From positions 5,642,001-5,706,000 of the forward strand of contig NZ_CP114039.1 in NCBI RefSeq assembly GCF_026965535.1: 64,000 bases of DNA. The letters are read 5' to 3'. Position 1 is the first letter of the stretch. Every line of letters begins with the position of its first letter. This DNA comes from Corallococcus sp. NCRR. Lineage in GTDB: Bacteria > Myxococcota > Myxococcia > Myxococcales > Myxococcaceae. The position numbers and the translations under genes were made by a program. Positions 14,282-23,807 of the stretch are shown piece by piece. The notes beneath the pieces are model-generated. The model searched no databases. It saw only the letters and a list, made by a program, of their open reading frames with translations, and had not been told where the DNA came from.

Positions 14282-16096
14282 ATGCGGATGAGGCGATGGA
14301 ACGTGGTTCTCGCGGCGCTGGCCCTGTCGGCCTCGGCGTGCGCTTCCGCGTCGCGGGAGCCGGAGGCGCCGGCCGGGGAGGACCTGGCGGCAGCCCGGGC
14401 GGAGGTGTCCCGGGCGGTGGCGGAGGGCTCGGATGACGTGGTGTCCGGCGCCATCGTCGTGGACTTCAAGGACGGCACCACCAAGGAGCAGTTCGACGCC
14501 TGGGAGCAGGAGTGGGGCGTGGACCTGGAGTTCAACTCCCTGGAGGGCCCCCGCACGGGCGTCACGCTGGCGGTGGGCGTGGACGACGTGGAGGACGTGC
14601 TCCAGCGCATCCGCCAGAACCCGGCCGTGGAGTCCGCCGAGCCGCTCATGCAGGTGCGCACCAGCTACACGCCGAACGACCCCCAGTTCGAGTCCCAGTG
14701 GAACCTCCGGATGATCGACATGCCGAAGGCCTGGGACGGCAACCGGGGCAAGGGCGTGGTGGTGGCGGTCATCGACACGGGCATCGCCTACGAGGATTAC
14801 GACGACTTCAAGCAGGTGCCGGACCTGAAGGGCGTGTCGTTCGTGAAGGGCTATGACTTCGTCAACGACGACGAGCACGCCAACGACGACCACGGCCACG
14901 GCACGCACGTGGCGGGCACCATCGCGCAGGCCACCAACAACGGAGAGGGCGTGGCGGGCGTGGCCTTCGACGCGACGCTGATGCCGCTCAAGGTGCTGAA
15001 CCACTTCGGCAGCGGCACCTCCGCGGACATCGCGGACGCCATCCGCTTCGCGGCGGACCACGACGCGAAGGTCATCAACATGTCGCTGGGCGGTGGCCTG
15101 TATTCGCAGGTCATGGCCAGCGCGGTGGACTACGCGCGCAAGAAGGGCGTCACCGTGGTGGCCGCGGCGGGCAACACCGGGCGCGGCAGGGTGGAGTTCC
15201 CCGCGGCGTACCCGGGCGCGGTGGCGGTGAGCGCGGTGGGCCCGTCCGGCACGCGCGCGCCGTACTCGTCCTACGGCAAGGAGCTGGACATCGCGGCGCC
15301 CGGTGGCGACAAGCGCCAGGGCGACTCGGGCGGCATCCTGCAGAACACCATCGACCCGCGCGACCCGTCGCGCTCCATCTACGCCTGGTACCAGGGCACC
15401 AGCATGGCCGCGCCGCACGTGGCCGCCGTCGCCGCGATGCTCTACGGCGCGGGCGCCACCACGCCGGACGAGGTGGAGCAGGCGCTCTACGCGGGCGCCC
15501 GGGCGACAGAGAACCAGGCCTGGTCGGAGGAGTACGGCCATGGCGTCCTCAACGCGAACGCCTCGCTGAAGGCCTTCAACGGCGCTTCGCCCCGGTGGCC
15601 GGCGCTGGGCTGGGCCGCCGCGCTGCTCGCGCTGGTGCTGCTCACGCTGCGCGGCCGCGAGCGTCCGGGCTACCTCAACGTGCTCTTCCGCCCGGCGTTC
15701 CTCGTGCCGCTGGTGCTCTCCACGGTGGGCTTCTTCTTCCTGCGCACCTGGTTCGCGGGGGCGGCGGGCGCGGCCCAGGACGTGGTGAGCGTCGCGGCGC
15801 TGCCCATCCCGGACTGGCAGAAGATCATCTTCGGGCGGAGCGCGGTGAACCCGCTCTTCTACAGCGCGCTCATCCCCCTGGTGTTGTCGCTGCCGGCCAT
15901 CGCGTGGCGGGGCTTCCGGCCGGCGGTGGGCGGCCTGGCGTTGGGCTTCGCGGGCTTCCTGGCCTACGCGGCGTGGGTGGGCGCTCCGGCGCTGGCGTGG
16001 ATGCCCTTCACGTTCCTGGCGAAGCCGTGGCTCGGCTTCAACACGGTGGTGTGCCTCGTCATCGCCCGCGCGATGCTCAAGCGGGAGGACGCATGA
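14282..16096 (+). CDS. Subtilisin-like serine protease (S8), probable lipoprotein with C-terminal membrane helices
   Basis: 604 residues. The N-terminal signal ends in SASAC (Cys20), a plausible lipobox. Residues about 50-125 look like an inhibitor_I9-type propeptide. The S8 domain (about 135-430) has the full triad: Asp165 (VIDTG), His206 (HGHGTHVAG) and Ser374 (GTSMAAPHV), with oxyanion Asn298 (AAGN). The region after about 440 is unusual: roughly five hydrophobic segments (for example WAAALLALVLLTL and LVPLVLSTVGFFFL) form a membrane domain. The protease would act in the periplasm, tethered to membrane. AAGGAG precedes the ATG. Its TGA overlaps the ATG of the small gene downstream. Confidence 0.88.
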   Translation: MRMRRWNVVLAALALSASACASASREPEAPAGEDLAAARAEVSRAVAEGSDDVVSGAIVVDFKDGTTKEQFDAWEQEWGVDLEFNSLEGPRTGVTLAVGVDDVEDVLQRIRQNPAVESAEPLMQVRTSYTPNDPQFESQWNLRMIDMPKAWDGNRGKGVVVAVIDTGIAYEDYDDFKQVPDLKGVSFVKGYDFVNDDEHANDDHGHGTHVAGTIAQATNNGEGVAGVAFDATLMPLKVLNHFGSGTSADIADAIRFAADHDAKVINMSLGGGLYSQVMASAVDYARKKGVTVVAAAGNTGRGRVEFPAAYPGAVAVSAVGPSGTRAPYSSYGKELDIAAPGGDKRQGDSGGILQNTIDPRDPSRSIYAWYQGTSMAAPHVAAVAAMLYGAGATTPDEVEQALYAGARATENQAWSEEYGHGVLNANASLKAFNGASPRWPALGWAAALLALVLLTLRGRERPGYLNVLFRPAFLVPLVLSTVGFFFLRTWFAGAAGAAQDVVSVAALPIPDWQKIIFGRSAVNPLFYSALIPLVLSLPAIAWRGFRPAVGGLALGFAGFLAYAAWVGAPALAWMPFTFLAKPWLGFNTVVCLVIARAMLKREDA

Positions 16097-16308
16097 AGCT
16101 CTCCGGCACGGTGCAGTACCAGGACCTGGAGGGCGGCGTGTGGGTCCTGAAGGCCGACGACGGCCGGACGTACCAGCTCGCGGGCGGTGACCGGAAAATC
16201 AAGAAGGACGGTCAGCGCATCTCCGCCGAGGGCAGCATCCAGAGCGACGCCGTCACCACCGCCATGGTGGGGCCGGTGTTCCACGTCAGCTCGTACAAGG
16301 CAGAGTGA
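16093..16308 (+). CDS. Small protein, possible OB/beta-barrel, coupled to the protease gene
   Basis: 71 residues, starting at an ATG that overlaps the protease TGA (ATGA). The alternating pattern (LSGTVQYQDLEGGVWVLKADDG, then GQRISAEGSI) suggests a small five-strand barrel similar to DUF5818-like proteins. No signal peptide or Cys. Translational coupling to the membrane-tethered protease implies a related role, but I recognise no function. Confidence 0.72.
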   Translation: MKLSGTVQYQDLEGGVWVLKADDGRTYQLAGGDRKIKKDGQRISAEGSIQSDAVTTAMVGPVFHVSSYKAE

Positions 16309-16318
16309 CAGGGGTGGT

Positions 16319-16344
16319 GCCCGGGGGGAGCCATCCCTCCGGGC
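16319..16344. terminator. Hairpin between convergent genes
   Basis: GCCCGGGGGG pairs with CCCTCCGGGC around a 6-nt loop, with one G-U pair. It sits between the convergent 16308 and 16346 gene ends with no T-run, so it is probably a bidirectional terminator or mRNA-end structure. Confidence 0.5.
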
Positions 16345-16345
16345 C

Positions 16346-17518
16346 TCAGCGGCGGGGCTTGTTCTTGCCGGGGCCATGGGCCTCCGACTGGCGCAGCCGC
16401 TCTTCTTCGTAGGCCTCCATGGGCACCTCGCCCTTGCGGACGGCGTCACGGAGCTGCCGCATGGCCTTGCGCTCGGCCTTGAGCGCCGGGTCCGCGTCCT
16501 TGGGCAGCGGATCCACCGGGTGCTGGACGTCGTAGACGCTCAATGACACGCCACGTCCATCCACCAGGCCCAGCCCCACCAGGGACAGCGTGGCCGCCGT
16601 CACCCAGGGCAGCAACTGGAGGGCGAAGAGGGGCACGGGCTTCGTGGCGCGCACCTCCTCGTCGCCGGGCGGAGTGCCGCGTCCCCACACGGCGGGGAAG
16701 TGCCGGGAGGCCGCGCGCAGTCCGAGCAGCGCCGTCCAGCCCACCAGCACCAGGCCCAGCACCGCGCGCCAGTCCGTCACGTCGTCCGTCGCCCCGTCCT
16801 TCGCGAGCCTCGAATGCGTGGCGATGAGGAACAGCGCGGACGACACGATGTTGTTGGCCGCGTGCGCCGCGATGCCCGGCCACAGCGAGCCGGTGCGCCA
16901 GAAGAGCCAGCCGAACAGCAGTCCCAGCTCCACGCGGGCGAGGAAGCCCACCGGATCCAGGTGGAACGCGCTGAACACCACGGACGAGATGATCAACGCG
17001 CGCCAGGGGGACGCGGGGGCCGGCGGCGTCAGGGAGCGCTGGAAGAGGCCACGGAAGAAGAACTCCTCGCACAGCGGCGCGGCCACGGACACGCCGCCCA
17101 ACAGCAGCGCCAGCTCCACCGGCGTCTGGCCCTCGAAGAGGCGCGAGGCGTCGAACATCTCGCGCAGCCACGCGGGCGCCACCTTCTGCGCGAGGAACTG
17201 AACCGGCACCACCACGCCGACGAAGTTGGCCACGCCCAGCAGGAAGCCGAACAGCGTGGGCGCGCCCAGGAACGGCGTGAAGCCCACGTACGCCGCGGGC
17301 CGGTACCCGGAGCGGCGCAGCATGATCCACGCGAGCCCCAGGAAGAGGAACACCTCCGTGAACCACACGCCGAAGGCGGGGTTGAGCAGCTGGGTGACGG
17401 CGCCCACCGTCATGAAGAGCCCGAAGGCCAGGGCCGCGGCGAGCACGGGGTGGGGCGGCGACAGCGGCGCGGGGGCCTCCGCCGGCCGCGGGTCGCTGGA
17501 AGGGGGGGCTTCGTCCAC
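16346..17518 (-). CDS. CPBP-family intramembrane glutamic endopeptidase
   Basis: 390 residues from a GTG at 17518 with AGGAG upstream. About eight hydrophobic segments span 25-320. The CPBP (Abi, Rce1-like) motifs are present: CEEFFFRGLF (EExxxR), FSAFHLD (FxxxH) and WPGIAAHAANN with the third catalytic His/Asn. The N-terminus is a Pro/Ala-rich cytoplasmic tail, and the last 60 residues are a charged soluble tail (KAERKAMRQLRDAVRKGE) ending in GKNKPRR. It should cut substrates within the inner membrane; the target is unknown. It follows plsB by 81 nt on the same strand. Confidence 0.88.
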   Translation of the reverse strand: MDEAPPSSDPRPAEAPAPLSPPHPVLAAALAFGLFMTVGAVTQLLNPAFGVWFTEVFLFLGLAWIMLRRSGYRPAAYVGFTPFLGAPTLFGFLLGVANFVGVVVPVQFLAQKVAPAWLREMFDASRLFEGQTPVELALLLGGVSVAAPLCEEFFFRGLFQRSLTPPAPASPWRALIISSVVFSAFHLDPVGFLARVELGLLFGWLFWRTGSLWPGIAAHAANNIVSSALFLIATHSRLAKDGATDDVTDWRAVLGLVLVGWTALLGLRAASRHFPAVWGRGTPPGDEEVRATKPVPLFALQLLPWVTAATLSLVGLGLVDGRGVSLSVYDVQHPVDPLPKDADPALKAERKAMRQLRDAVRKGEVPMEAYEEERLRQSEAHGPGKNKPRR

Positions 17519-17599
17519 CGTGTCGTCTCCTGCCCCCTCTCCGTCAGGCGGAGAGGGGTGGGGTGCCGCGTTCGCTTCGAGGCGCTGCGAGGAGCTTCG

Positions 17600-20155
17600 T
17601 CAGGCCCGGTGGAGGTAGCCGCGGATCTCCTCCGCGAGCGGGTTCTTCCGGGGCAGCTCCGCCGCCGAGGCCGGGTCGCCCAGCCGCAGCTTCTTGTCCT
17701 CTTCCACGAGGATGCGCTGATCCAACAGGTACTCCACCGCGTTCTCCAGCGTCGTCTTCGCCAGGGACTCCGCGGCGGTGATGCGGCCGGCGTTGTACTC
17801 GCCGCGCCCCGTCTCCAGCGCCAGCTTGACGAACGTCTTGCGGTCGGTGGCCACGCCCGCGGCCACGTCCGGCAACGTCATGGCGGCCAGCAGGTAGGCC
17901 TCCAGGAAGTCACGCAGCAGGTCCGCCAGGAACTCCAGGTCCGGCTGGGCGTGGGCCTCCGGCGCGCGCGTGAGCGTGTCGCCCTCGTGGATGACCAGAC
18001 CCATGCGCACGAGCCGCTCCACGCACTCGGCGAAGATGGTGTCGAACGACGCGCCCACCCGGTAGATGAACTCCACCTTGAAGAGGCGCGACAGGAACAG
18101 CGCGCGGGCCTTCACGGTGTCGTACGGCGCTGGCGTGCCCGCGAGCAGCGCGTTGGCCACCAGGCTGCGCGCGGCCACCAGGTTCATCAGCGTGTTCTTG
18201 TAGAAGGACATCTCCGGACGGCGCGAGTCCTCGACCTGGTAACTGACCTCGCCGCGCGCCTCCCGCGTCTGCACCATCTCGTCGGAGATGAACTCGCGCA
18301 TCGCGTCCTGGATGGGGCCCAGCGTCTCCGGGTTGCTCGGCGCGTTGGCCAGCTCCTTGGAGAGCCGCGCGCCGTCCTCGGAGGCGATGCGGCGCAGCAG
18401 GCTGATCCGGTCCGTGAGCTCGCGCTGGGTGAGGCCGCGCCGGCGGTGGGCCAGCAGCGACGCGCTCACCAGCGCGTGCGGCGTGACGGTGGACACCTTG
18501 CTGATGCCGTACATCACGCGGTTGCCCAGCGCGCGCACCAGGCCCTTCTTCTGCTCGTCCGTCACCGGCTCCTGCGGCGACAGGCCACGCGCCTTCATGA
18601 ACTCCACCAGCGACAGCGGCTCGTCGAAGGTGAGGTGGATGCGGCCGTAGCGCGCGGCCAGCACCTTGGGCGCGCTCAAGAGGGCCTTCAGGTCCTCTGG
18701 CTTCTTCTCCCCGCCGGCCAGCTCCTTCGAGTAACTGTCGGACTCCACCACCTTCTCGTAGTCGATGGAGACGGGCACGAAGTAGAGGTCGTTGCGCGCG
18801 CCGTCCAGCACCGCTTCGACCTGCCACGTGAGCATGCCCAGCTTGGGCGTGAGCAGCTTGCCCGTGCGCGAGCGGCCACCCTCCGGGAAGAACTCCTGGT
18901 GGATGCCGTCATGCACCAGCTTCTTGATGTACGCCTTGAAAGACGCGGCGTAGACCTTGTCGCCCTTGAACGAGCGGCGCAGGAAGAACGCGCCGCAGCG
19001 GCGGAACAGCACGCCCAGGGGCCAGAAGGACAGGTTCGCGCCCGCGGCGACCAGCGGCGCGGTGTAGCCCCGGTTCCAGAGCACCCAGCTCATCACCAGG
19101 TAGTCCACGTGGCTCTTGTGGCTGGGGCAGAGCACCACCGGCGCCTTGCCCGCGGCCTTGAGCGCGCGGTGCAGGCCGGCCTCGTCCACGCCAATGCCGT
19201 CGTAGATGCGGTTGAACACCCACTCCAGCATCGGCGCGATGAGCGCCAGCACGGACGGGTTGGGCTTGGCCGCGATGGCCTCCAGGTTGCGCTGGGCCTC
19301 GCGGTACACGCTGGAGGGCTTGCGGCCCGTGGCGGCGGCGTGCTCGTCCAGCACCTTGCGCAGCTGCCGGTCGCGCAGCGTCTCTTCAATCAGCCGGTCC
19401 GTGGGCTTCTGCGGAGGGCCGAACACCGCGCGCGTCTCCCGCGCGAGGAACACGTGCAGCGTGCTGCGCACCTTGCGCGCCAGCACCTCGTCGCTGACGC
19501 CCGGGTTCTCCTCGATGAACTTGCGCAGGTCGATGGGCTCTCCCACGCGGAACTGCGCGCGCTTGTAGTTGCGGAAGAACGCCACCATGGAGTGCACGAA
19601 GCCCGGCGCCTCCGGGCTCCCGAACAGCGCGTCGCGCCAGCCCGGCTTGAGCTTCGCGGGGCGCTTCTCCCAGACGAACAGCTCCGGCACCAGGAACACC
19701 GGGCGCTCGGAGCCGCGCGCCAGCCGCACCAGCTCGGGGAAGGGGTCCTCGCGCGTCTCCTTGCCGGAGGCGTGCAGGAGCGCCGTGCGGCGCAGGAACA
19801 CCAGGCCGCTGCCGCCCTGCTCGCGGGCGTAGCGGAAGCGCTCCTCCACCGCGCCGCCCTGGGCCGTCTGGCGCCAGGGGCGGGTGAACCACGGACGCAG
19901 GTTCACCACCGCGCGGATGGGCGGCATGGCCCGGCGGACCATGGCCCACGCGATGTAGAGGAAGTTGATCCACGCGGTGGTGCGCATGACGTGCACCACG
20001 AAGCCCCGGGCGCTGAGCGCGCGCAGCTCGTTCTCGGCCTCGGGGGGGAAGTGCACCCCGTCGAAGTACCGAGCCCCGAGCACCCGGGACATGGGACCGA
20101 ATTCCTCCTTCAAGGCCTCTCCTTGCGTCGCGACCTGCGCCAGCGCGGTGTCCAT
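17600..20155 (-). CDS. plsB: Glycerol-3-phosphate 1-O-acyltransferase PlsB
   Basis: 851 residues, close to the length of E. coli PlsB. It transfers an acyl group to sn-glycerol 3-phosphate, the first step of phospholipid synthesis, at the inner membrane. Acyltransferase block I is CPSHKSHVDYLVMS (HxxxxD) and block III is FFPEGGRSRTGKLL; RRSFKGDKVYA and VPVSIDYEKVVE match PlsB specifically. An N-terminal region of about 290 residues and a C-terminal helical region of about 300 flank the catalytic core, as expected. The ATG at 20155 lies 14 nt after argS, so the two are likely co-transcribed. A PlsC-like enzyme for the next step is encoded at 50999. Confidence 0.93.
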   Translation of the reverse strand: MDTALAQVATQGEALKEEFGPMSRVLGARYFDGVHFPPEAENELRALSARGFVVHVMRTTAWINFLYIAWAMVRRAMPPIRAVVNLRPWFTRPWRQTAQGGAVEERFRYAREQGGSGLVFLRRTALLHASGKETREDPFPELVRLARGSERPVFLVPELFVWEKRPAKLKPGWRDALFGSPEAPGFVHSMVAFFRNYKRAQFRVGEPIDLRKFIEENPGVSDEVLARKVRSTLHVFLARETRAVFGPPQKPTDRLIEETLRDRQLRKVLDEHAAATGRKPSSVYREAQRNLEAIAAKPNPSVLALIAPMLEWVFNRIYDGIGVDEAGLHRALKAAGKAPVVLCPSHKSHVDYLVMSWVLWNRGYTAPLVAAGANLSFWPLGVLFRRCGAFFLRRSFKGDKVYAASFKAYIKKLVHDGIHQEFFPEGGRSRTGKLLTPKLGMLTWQVEAVLDGARNDLYFVPVSIDYEKVVESDSYSKELAGGEKKPEDLKALLSAPKVLAARYGRIHLTFDEPLSLVEFMKARGLSPQEPVTDEQKKGLVRALGNRVMYGISKVSTVTPHALVSASLLAHRRRGLTQRELTDRISLLRRIASEDGARLSKELANAPSNPETLGPIQDAMREFISDEMVQTREARGEVSYQVEDSRRPEMSFYKNTLMNLVAARSLVANALLAGTPAPYDTVKARALFLSRLFKVEFIYRVGASFDTIFAECVERLVRMGLVIHEGDTLTRAPEAHAQPDLEFLADLLRDFLEAYLLAAMTLPDVAAGVATDRKTFVKLALETGRGEYNAGRITAAESLAKTTLENAVEYLLDQRILVEEDKKLRLGDPASAAELPRKNPLAEEIRGYLHRA

Positions 20156-20169
20156 CGCAGCCCCCCAGG

Positions 20170-21891
20170 CTACATGTTTTCCGGCGTCGGGATGCCCAGC
20201 AAGGTGAGCCCCGCCGCCAAGGTGATGCGCGTCGAGTCCGTGAGCGCCAGCCGGGCCGCGCGCACCGCGTCATTCCCCTCCACGAGGATGCGCTTGTCGC
20301 GGTCCTTGTTGCCGGCCGTGTAGTAGCGGCTGTACGCCGCCGCCACGTCCAGCAGCAGGCGCGCCACCAGGCTGGGCTCGTACAGCTCCGCCGCCGCCTT
20401 CACCGTGTCCGGCAGCCGCATCAGCTCGCGCACCAGGGCCTGCTCCTCCGGGAGCGTGAGCAGCGCCGGATCATACGCCGTGGGCACGCCGCCGCCCCTG
20501 CGCAGCACGTTCGCGCACCGGGCGTGCGCGTACTGGAGATAGGGCCCCGTGTGCCCCTCCAGGCTCGTCACCTCGTCCCAGTCGAACGTGTAATCGCTGG
20601 CGCGGTTGTGCTTGAGGTCGCCGAAGACGATGGCGCCCAGGCCGATCTGCTCCGACAGCGCGTCCGCGTCGGCCGTCTCCAGGTTGCCCTGCGCGATGTT
20701 CTCCTTCACGCGCTGGAGCACGCGCTCCTTCGCCTCGTCCAGCACCTGGTCCAGCTCCACCACCTGGCCCTTGCGCGTGCTCATGCCGTGGATGCGGCCG
20801 AACGGCACGTGCACGCACATGTCCGCCCACGGCTGCCCCATCTCCTTCAGGGTGCGGAACACCTGCCGGAAGTGCAGCGCCTGGTCCTGCGCGACGACGT
20901 AGAGCGACTTGTCGAAGTTGAAGCGCGCGTGGCGGTCCTCGGCGGCGGCCAGGTCGCGCGTGGCGTAGAGCGTGCTGCCGTCGTTCTTCTTGAGGAGCAC
21001 GGGCGGCTCGCCGTCCGCGTAGGGCATGTCCACGATGATGGCGCCCTGGGACTCCTTCACGCCGGGCTTCTTCGCGATCTGGTCGATGACCGCGTCCATC
21101 TTGCCCTGGTAGCGGCTCTCGCCCTCGATGTGCTCGAAGTCGATGCCCATGCGCGCGTAGACGCGCTTGAAGCCCTTGAGGCTCGTCTCCCGGAACTGGT
21201 TCCAGAGCTTCATCGCCTCCGGCTCGTTGGCCTCCATGCGGCGGAAGAACTCGCGGGCCTTCTCGTCGAAGGCCGGGTCCTCACCGGCGCGCTTGTTGGC
21301 CTGCACGTACACCTGGACCAGGTGCGCCATGTCGTCGATGCGCGCCGGGTCGCCGTACTCCTGGAAGCCCACGGCCACGAGGCCGAACTGCTTGCCCCAG
21401 TCACCCAGGTAGTTGATGCCCTCCACGCGCCAGCCCAGCGCGCGGTACAGGTTCGCGATGCAGTGGCCCAGGAACGTGGTGCGGATGTGGTGGAAGCCAA
21501 TGGGCTTGGCGATGTTGGGCGACGAGTAGTCGATGACCACCGTCTTGCCCTTGCCGTCCTCCGCGTCGCTGCCATAGGCGAGCCCCGCCAGGCGCACGCC
21601 GTCGATGACCTCCTGGGTGAAGGGGAGGGGGAGGAAGCGCGCGTTGACGTAGGGGCCCACGGCCTTGACCTCCAGGCCGGGGACCTGGAGCGCCTGCGCG
21701 AGCTGCGCGGCGATGGCGGGGGGCGCCTTCTTCTGCGCCTTGGCGAGGGGGAAGGTGGCGAAGCTCAGGTCGCCGTGCGCGGGATCCGCGGGCTTGACCT
21801 GGGGCTCGATGTCGGCGGCGGGGACACCCAGCGCCCCAGCGAGGGCCTGGGCGAACGCGGCGCGATAGCGGCTATAGACAGAAGTGCTCAT
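20170..21891 (-). CDS. argS: Arginine-tRNA ligase
   Basis: 573-residue class Ia aminoacyl-tRNA synthetase charging tRNA-Arg. The N-terminal Add-1 domain (about 1-95) precedes a Rossmann domain with DYSSPNIAKPIGFHHIRTT, the ArgRS form of the HIGH signature. GMSTRKGQVVELD stands at the KMSKS position, and the C-terminal anticodon-binding domain includes QYAHARCANVLRR. The TIGHT end LLGIPTPENM is typical of ArgRS. The frame is open upstream to 21930, but the ATG at 21891 gives the usual start (MSTSVYSRYRAAFAQAL). It is followed by plsB and lies 74 nt after the hybrid kinase gene. Confidence 0.95.
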   Translation of the reverse strand: MSTSVYSRYRAAFAQALAGALGVPAADIEPQVKPADPAHGDLSFATFPLAKAQKKAPPAIAAQLAQALQVPGLEVKAVGPYVNARFLPLPFTQEVIDGVRLAGLAYGSDAEDGKGKTVVIDYSSPNIAKPIGFHHIRTTFLGHCIANLYRALGWRVEGINYLGDWGKQFGLVAVGFQEYGDPARIDDMAHLVQVYVQANKRAGEDPAFDEKAREFFRRMEANEPEAMKLWNQFRETSLKGFKRVYARMGIDFEHIEGESRYQGKMDAVIDQIAKKPGVKESQGAIIVDMPYADGEPPVLLKKNDGSTLYATRDLAAAEDRHARFNFDKSLYVVAQDQALHFRQVFRTLKEMGQPWADMCVHVPFGRIHGMSTRKGQVVELDQVLDEAKERVLQRVKENIAQGNLETADADALSEQIGLGAIVFGDLKHNRASDYTFDWDEVTSLEGHTGPYLQYAHARCANVLRRGGGVPTAYDPALLTLPEEQALVRELMRLPDTVKAAAELYEPSLVARLLLDVAAAYSRYYTAGNKDRDKRILVEGNDAVRAARLALTDSTRITLAAGLTLLGIPTPENM

Positions 21892-21965
21892 GGACCGCGC
21901 GGATACTACCCAAGGCGGGGCGCCTTCCATCCACCTCTTCTGTGGGGAAGGCGCCGGAGCGTCGT

Positions 21966-23687
21966 TCAGGGCACGGCGGGGCCGCGGCTCTTGGGGCGCA
22001 CCACCGAGGCCACGGTGTCCAGCAGCTTGGGCAGCTTCAGCGGCTTCTCGAAGTACCCGTCGATGCGGTCCGGCCCTTCACCCGAGGTGAGGGACGCAAC
22101 GTCGCTCGCGCCGGAGATGATGTAGACGACCACGTCCGCCAGCGACTCCGTGGTGCGGATGTAGTGGAGCACGGAGCGTCCGTCCTCCCCCGACAGCCGC
22201 AGGTCCAGCAGCACCATGGCCGGCCGGATGTGGGACAGGATGGAGCGCGCCTCGGCGGCGCCGGAGGTGGCCATCACCCGGTAGCCCTCCTGCTCCAGCA
22301 CCTGCTCCAGCACCTCGCGGCAGTCCACGTCGTCCTCGACCAGGAGGATGCCGCCCGCCTTGGGCGCGGCCTGGTTCACGTCCGCCGGGGCGCTCACGGC
22401 GCTCGCGAACAGGGGCAGGACCATCTGGAACGTGCTGCCCTCGCCCAGCACGCTGGTCGCGTCCACGCGGCCGCCGTGCAGCGCGACGATCTTGGCGACC
22501 AGCGGCAGGCCCAGGCCCGTGCCCGGCGGACGGGGCATGCCCGGCTGCGCGCGGTAGAACGAGTCGAACACGTGCTCCAGGGCCTCCGCCGTCATGCCCT
22601 GGCCGGAGTCCTTCACGGTGAGGATGCCCAGGCCCTCGCTGGACGACACGCTCACCTCGACGACGTCGTCCGTCTCGCTGTGGTGGATGCCGTTCTCCAC
22701 GAGGTTGTGGATGGCCTCGGAGATGCGCTCGCGGTCGCCCCGGACGAACACCTCCGGGCAGGGGGGAATCACCACGCGCACGCGGCTGTGCTCCGCGACG
22801 GCGCCCAGCCCCCGCACCACCTCTTCCGCCACGGCCTTGAGGCCGAAGGGACGCTGGTTGAGCTGCATCTTCCCGGACGACAGCCGGGACATCAGCACCA
22901 GGTCGTTCACCTGCTGGAGCAGCCGGTCCGCGTTCCGGTCGCAGATCTGCACCGCGCGGCGCTGCCCGTCCGTCAGCGTGCCCAGCTTCTCCCGGCCCAG
23001 CATGGCCAGGTAGGCCTTGATGGTGGTGAGCGGGTTCTTCAAGTCGTGGGACACATTGCCGAGCAGCTCCTCGCGGTTCTGCTCCAGGCTCTTCAGGCCC
23101 GCGATGGCCGTCTGCAGGTCCTTGTTGCGGCGGGCGCTGTCATCGCGCAGCCGGGCCACCTCGTAGGCGGCGGTGAGCTGCGACGCCAGCGACTGCATCA
23201 GCACGTCGGACGCCTTGCGGCGCGCGCCCAGCACCACGAGCACGCCCGTCACGCCCTGCGGCCCCTCCAGGGGCACGGCGACGGTGTCGTCCTCGCGCAG
23301 GAGCGCCTTGTCGGTGAAGCACCGGCCCACCACGCCCTCGCCCGGGACGGCGGCGGTGACGCGCTCGTCGTAGCGTCCGCGCACGTGCTCCACGTGCAAC
23401 TGGTTGCGCGACGGGAAGTGGCGCGCGACGTAGCAAACCTTCGGTTTGAGCAGCGTGTGGAGCGTCTGCAGCTGCGCGCGCAGGGCCTCGGTGGGGCCCG
23501 CGTTGTCGGTGAGCTGCCGGCCCATCTCCAGCAAGGCCTGGGCGGCGGCGTCGGTGTCCACCGGAGGAGGCGGTTTCGCCGCCCGCTTCGGTGGGGCCTT
23601 CTTCGCGGTGGTGGCGGGACGCAGCTGGACCACCTCTGCGAGCTGCGGACCCTTCTTCTTCGATGGCACGCGCGAATCCTGCTTCAT
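21966..23687 (-). CDS. Hybrid sensor histidine kinase / response regulator with a GAF domain
   Basis: 573 residues, soluble. After a Lys/Pro/Ala-rich start (1-45) comes a GAF sensor domain (about 50-190), a short coiled coil, a HisKA domain with phospho-His in NVSHDLKNPLTT (about 214), an ATPase with the N box NLVENGIHH, G1 KDSGQGM and G2 GTGLGLPLV, and a C-terminal receiver domain with VEDDVD, the phospho-Asp in LLDLRLSG and the Lys of YFEKPLK. Phosphate may pass from His to the receiver internally and then to an unknown partner. The ATG at 23687 lacks a clear ribosome-binding site; a GTG at 23711 with GGAGGG upstream is an alternative start. Confidence 0.88.
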   Translation of the reverse strand: MKQDSRVPSKKKGPQLAEVVQLRPATTAKKAPPKRAAKPPPPVDTDAAAQALLEMGRQLTDNAGPTEALRAQLQTLHTLLKPKVCYVARHFPSRNQLHVEHVRGRYDERVTAAVPGEGVVGRCFTDKALLREDDTVAVPLEGPQGVTGVLVVLGARRKASDVLMQSLASQLTAAYEVARLRDDSARRNKDLQTAIAGLKSLEQNREELLGNVSHDLKNPLTTIKAYLAMLGREKLGTLTDGQRRAVQICDRNADRLLQQVNDLVLMSRLSSGKMQLNQRPFGLKAVAEEVVRGLGAVAEHSRVRVVIPPCPEVFVRGDRERISEAIHNLVENGIHHSETDDVVEVSVSSSEGLGILTVKDSGQGMTAEALEHVFDSFYRAQPGMPRPPGTGLGLPLVAKIVALHGGRVDATSVLGEGSTFQMVLPLFASAVSAPADVNQAAPKAGGILLVEDDVDCREVLEQVLEQEGYRVMATSGAAEARSILSHIRPAMVLLDLRLSGEDGRSVLHYIRTTESLADVVVYIISGASDVASLTSGEGPDRIDGYFEKPLKLPKLLDTVASVVRPKSRGPAVP

Positions 23688-23807
23688 GTGTCGCGTGGGA
23701 GGGAACCGCACCGGGGCCCGGTGCCCTCCATCAACGCCGAGCGTGTCAGGTGCCCGACAGCCCCCCGGCCCCCCCGGCCGCTTCCCTGCCTGGGGTCCAG
23801 GAATGAC

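Noticed and set aside
16700-20323. Plus-strand open frame of about 1,200 codons opposite plsB and argS
   Set aside because: Antisense frames are commonly open in such GC-rich DNA. The translation is low-complexity Arg/His/Gln/Val-rich with no family, and the opposite strand encodes well-defined plsB and argS.
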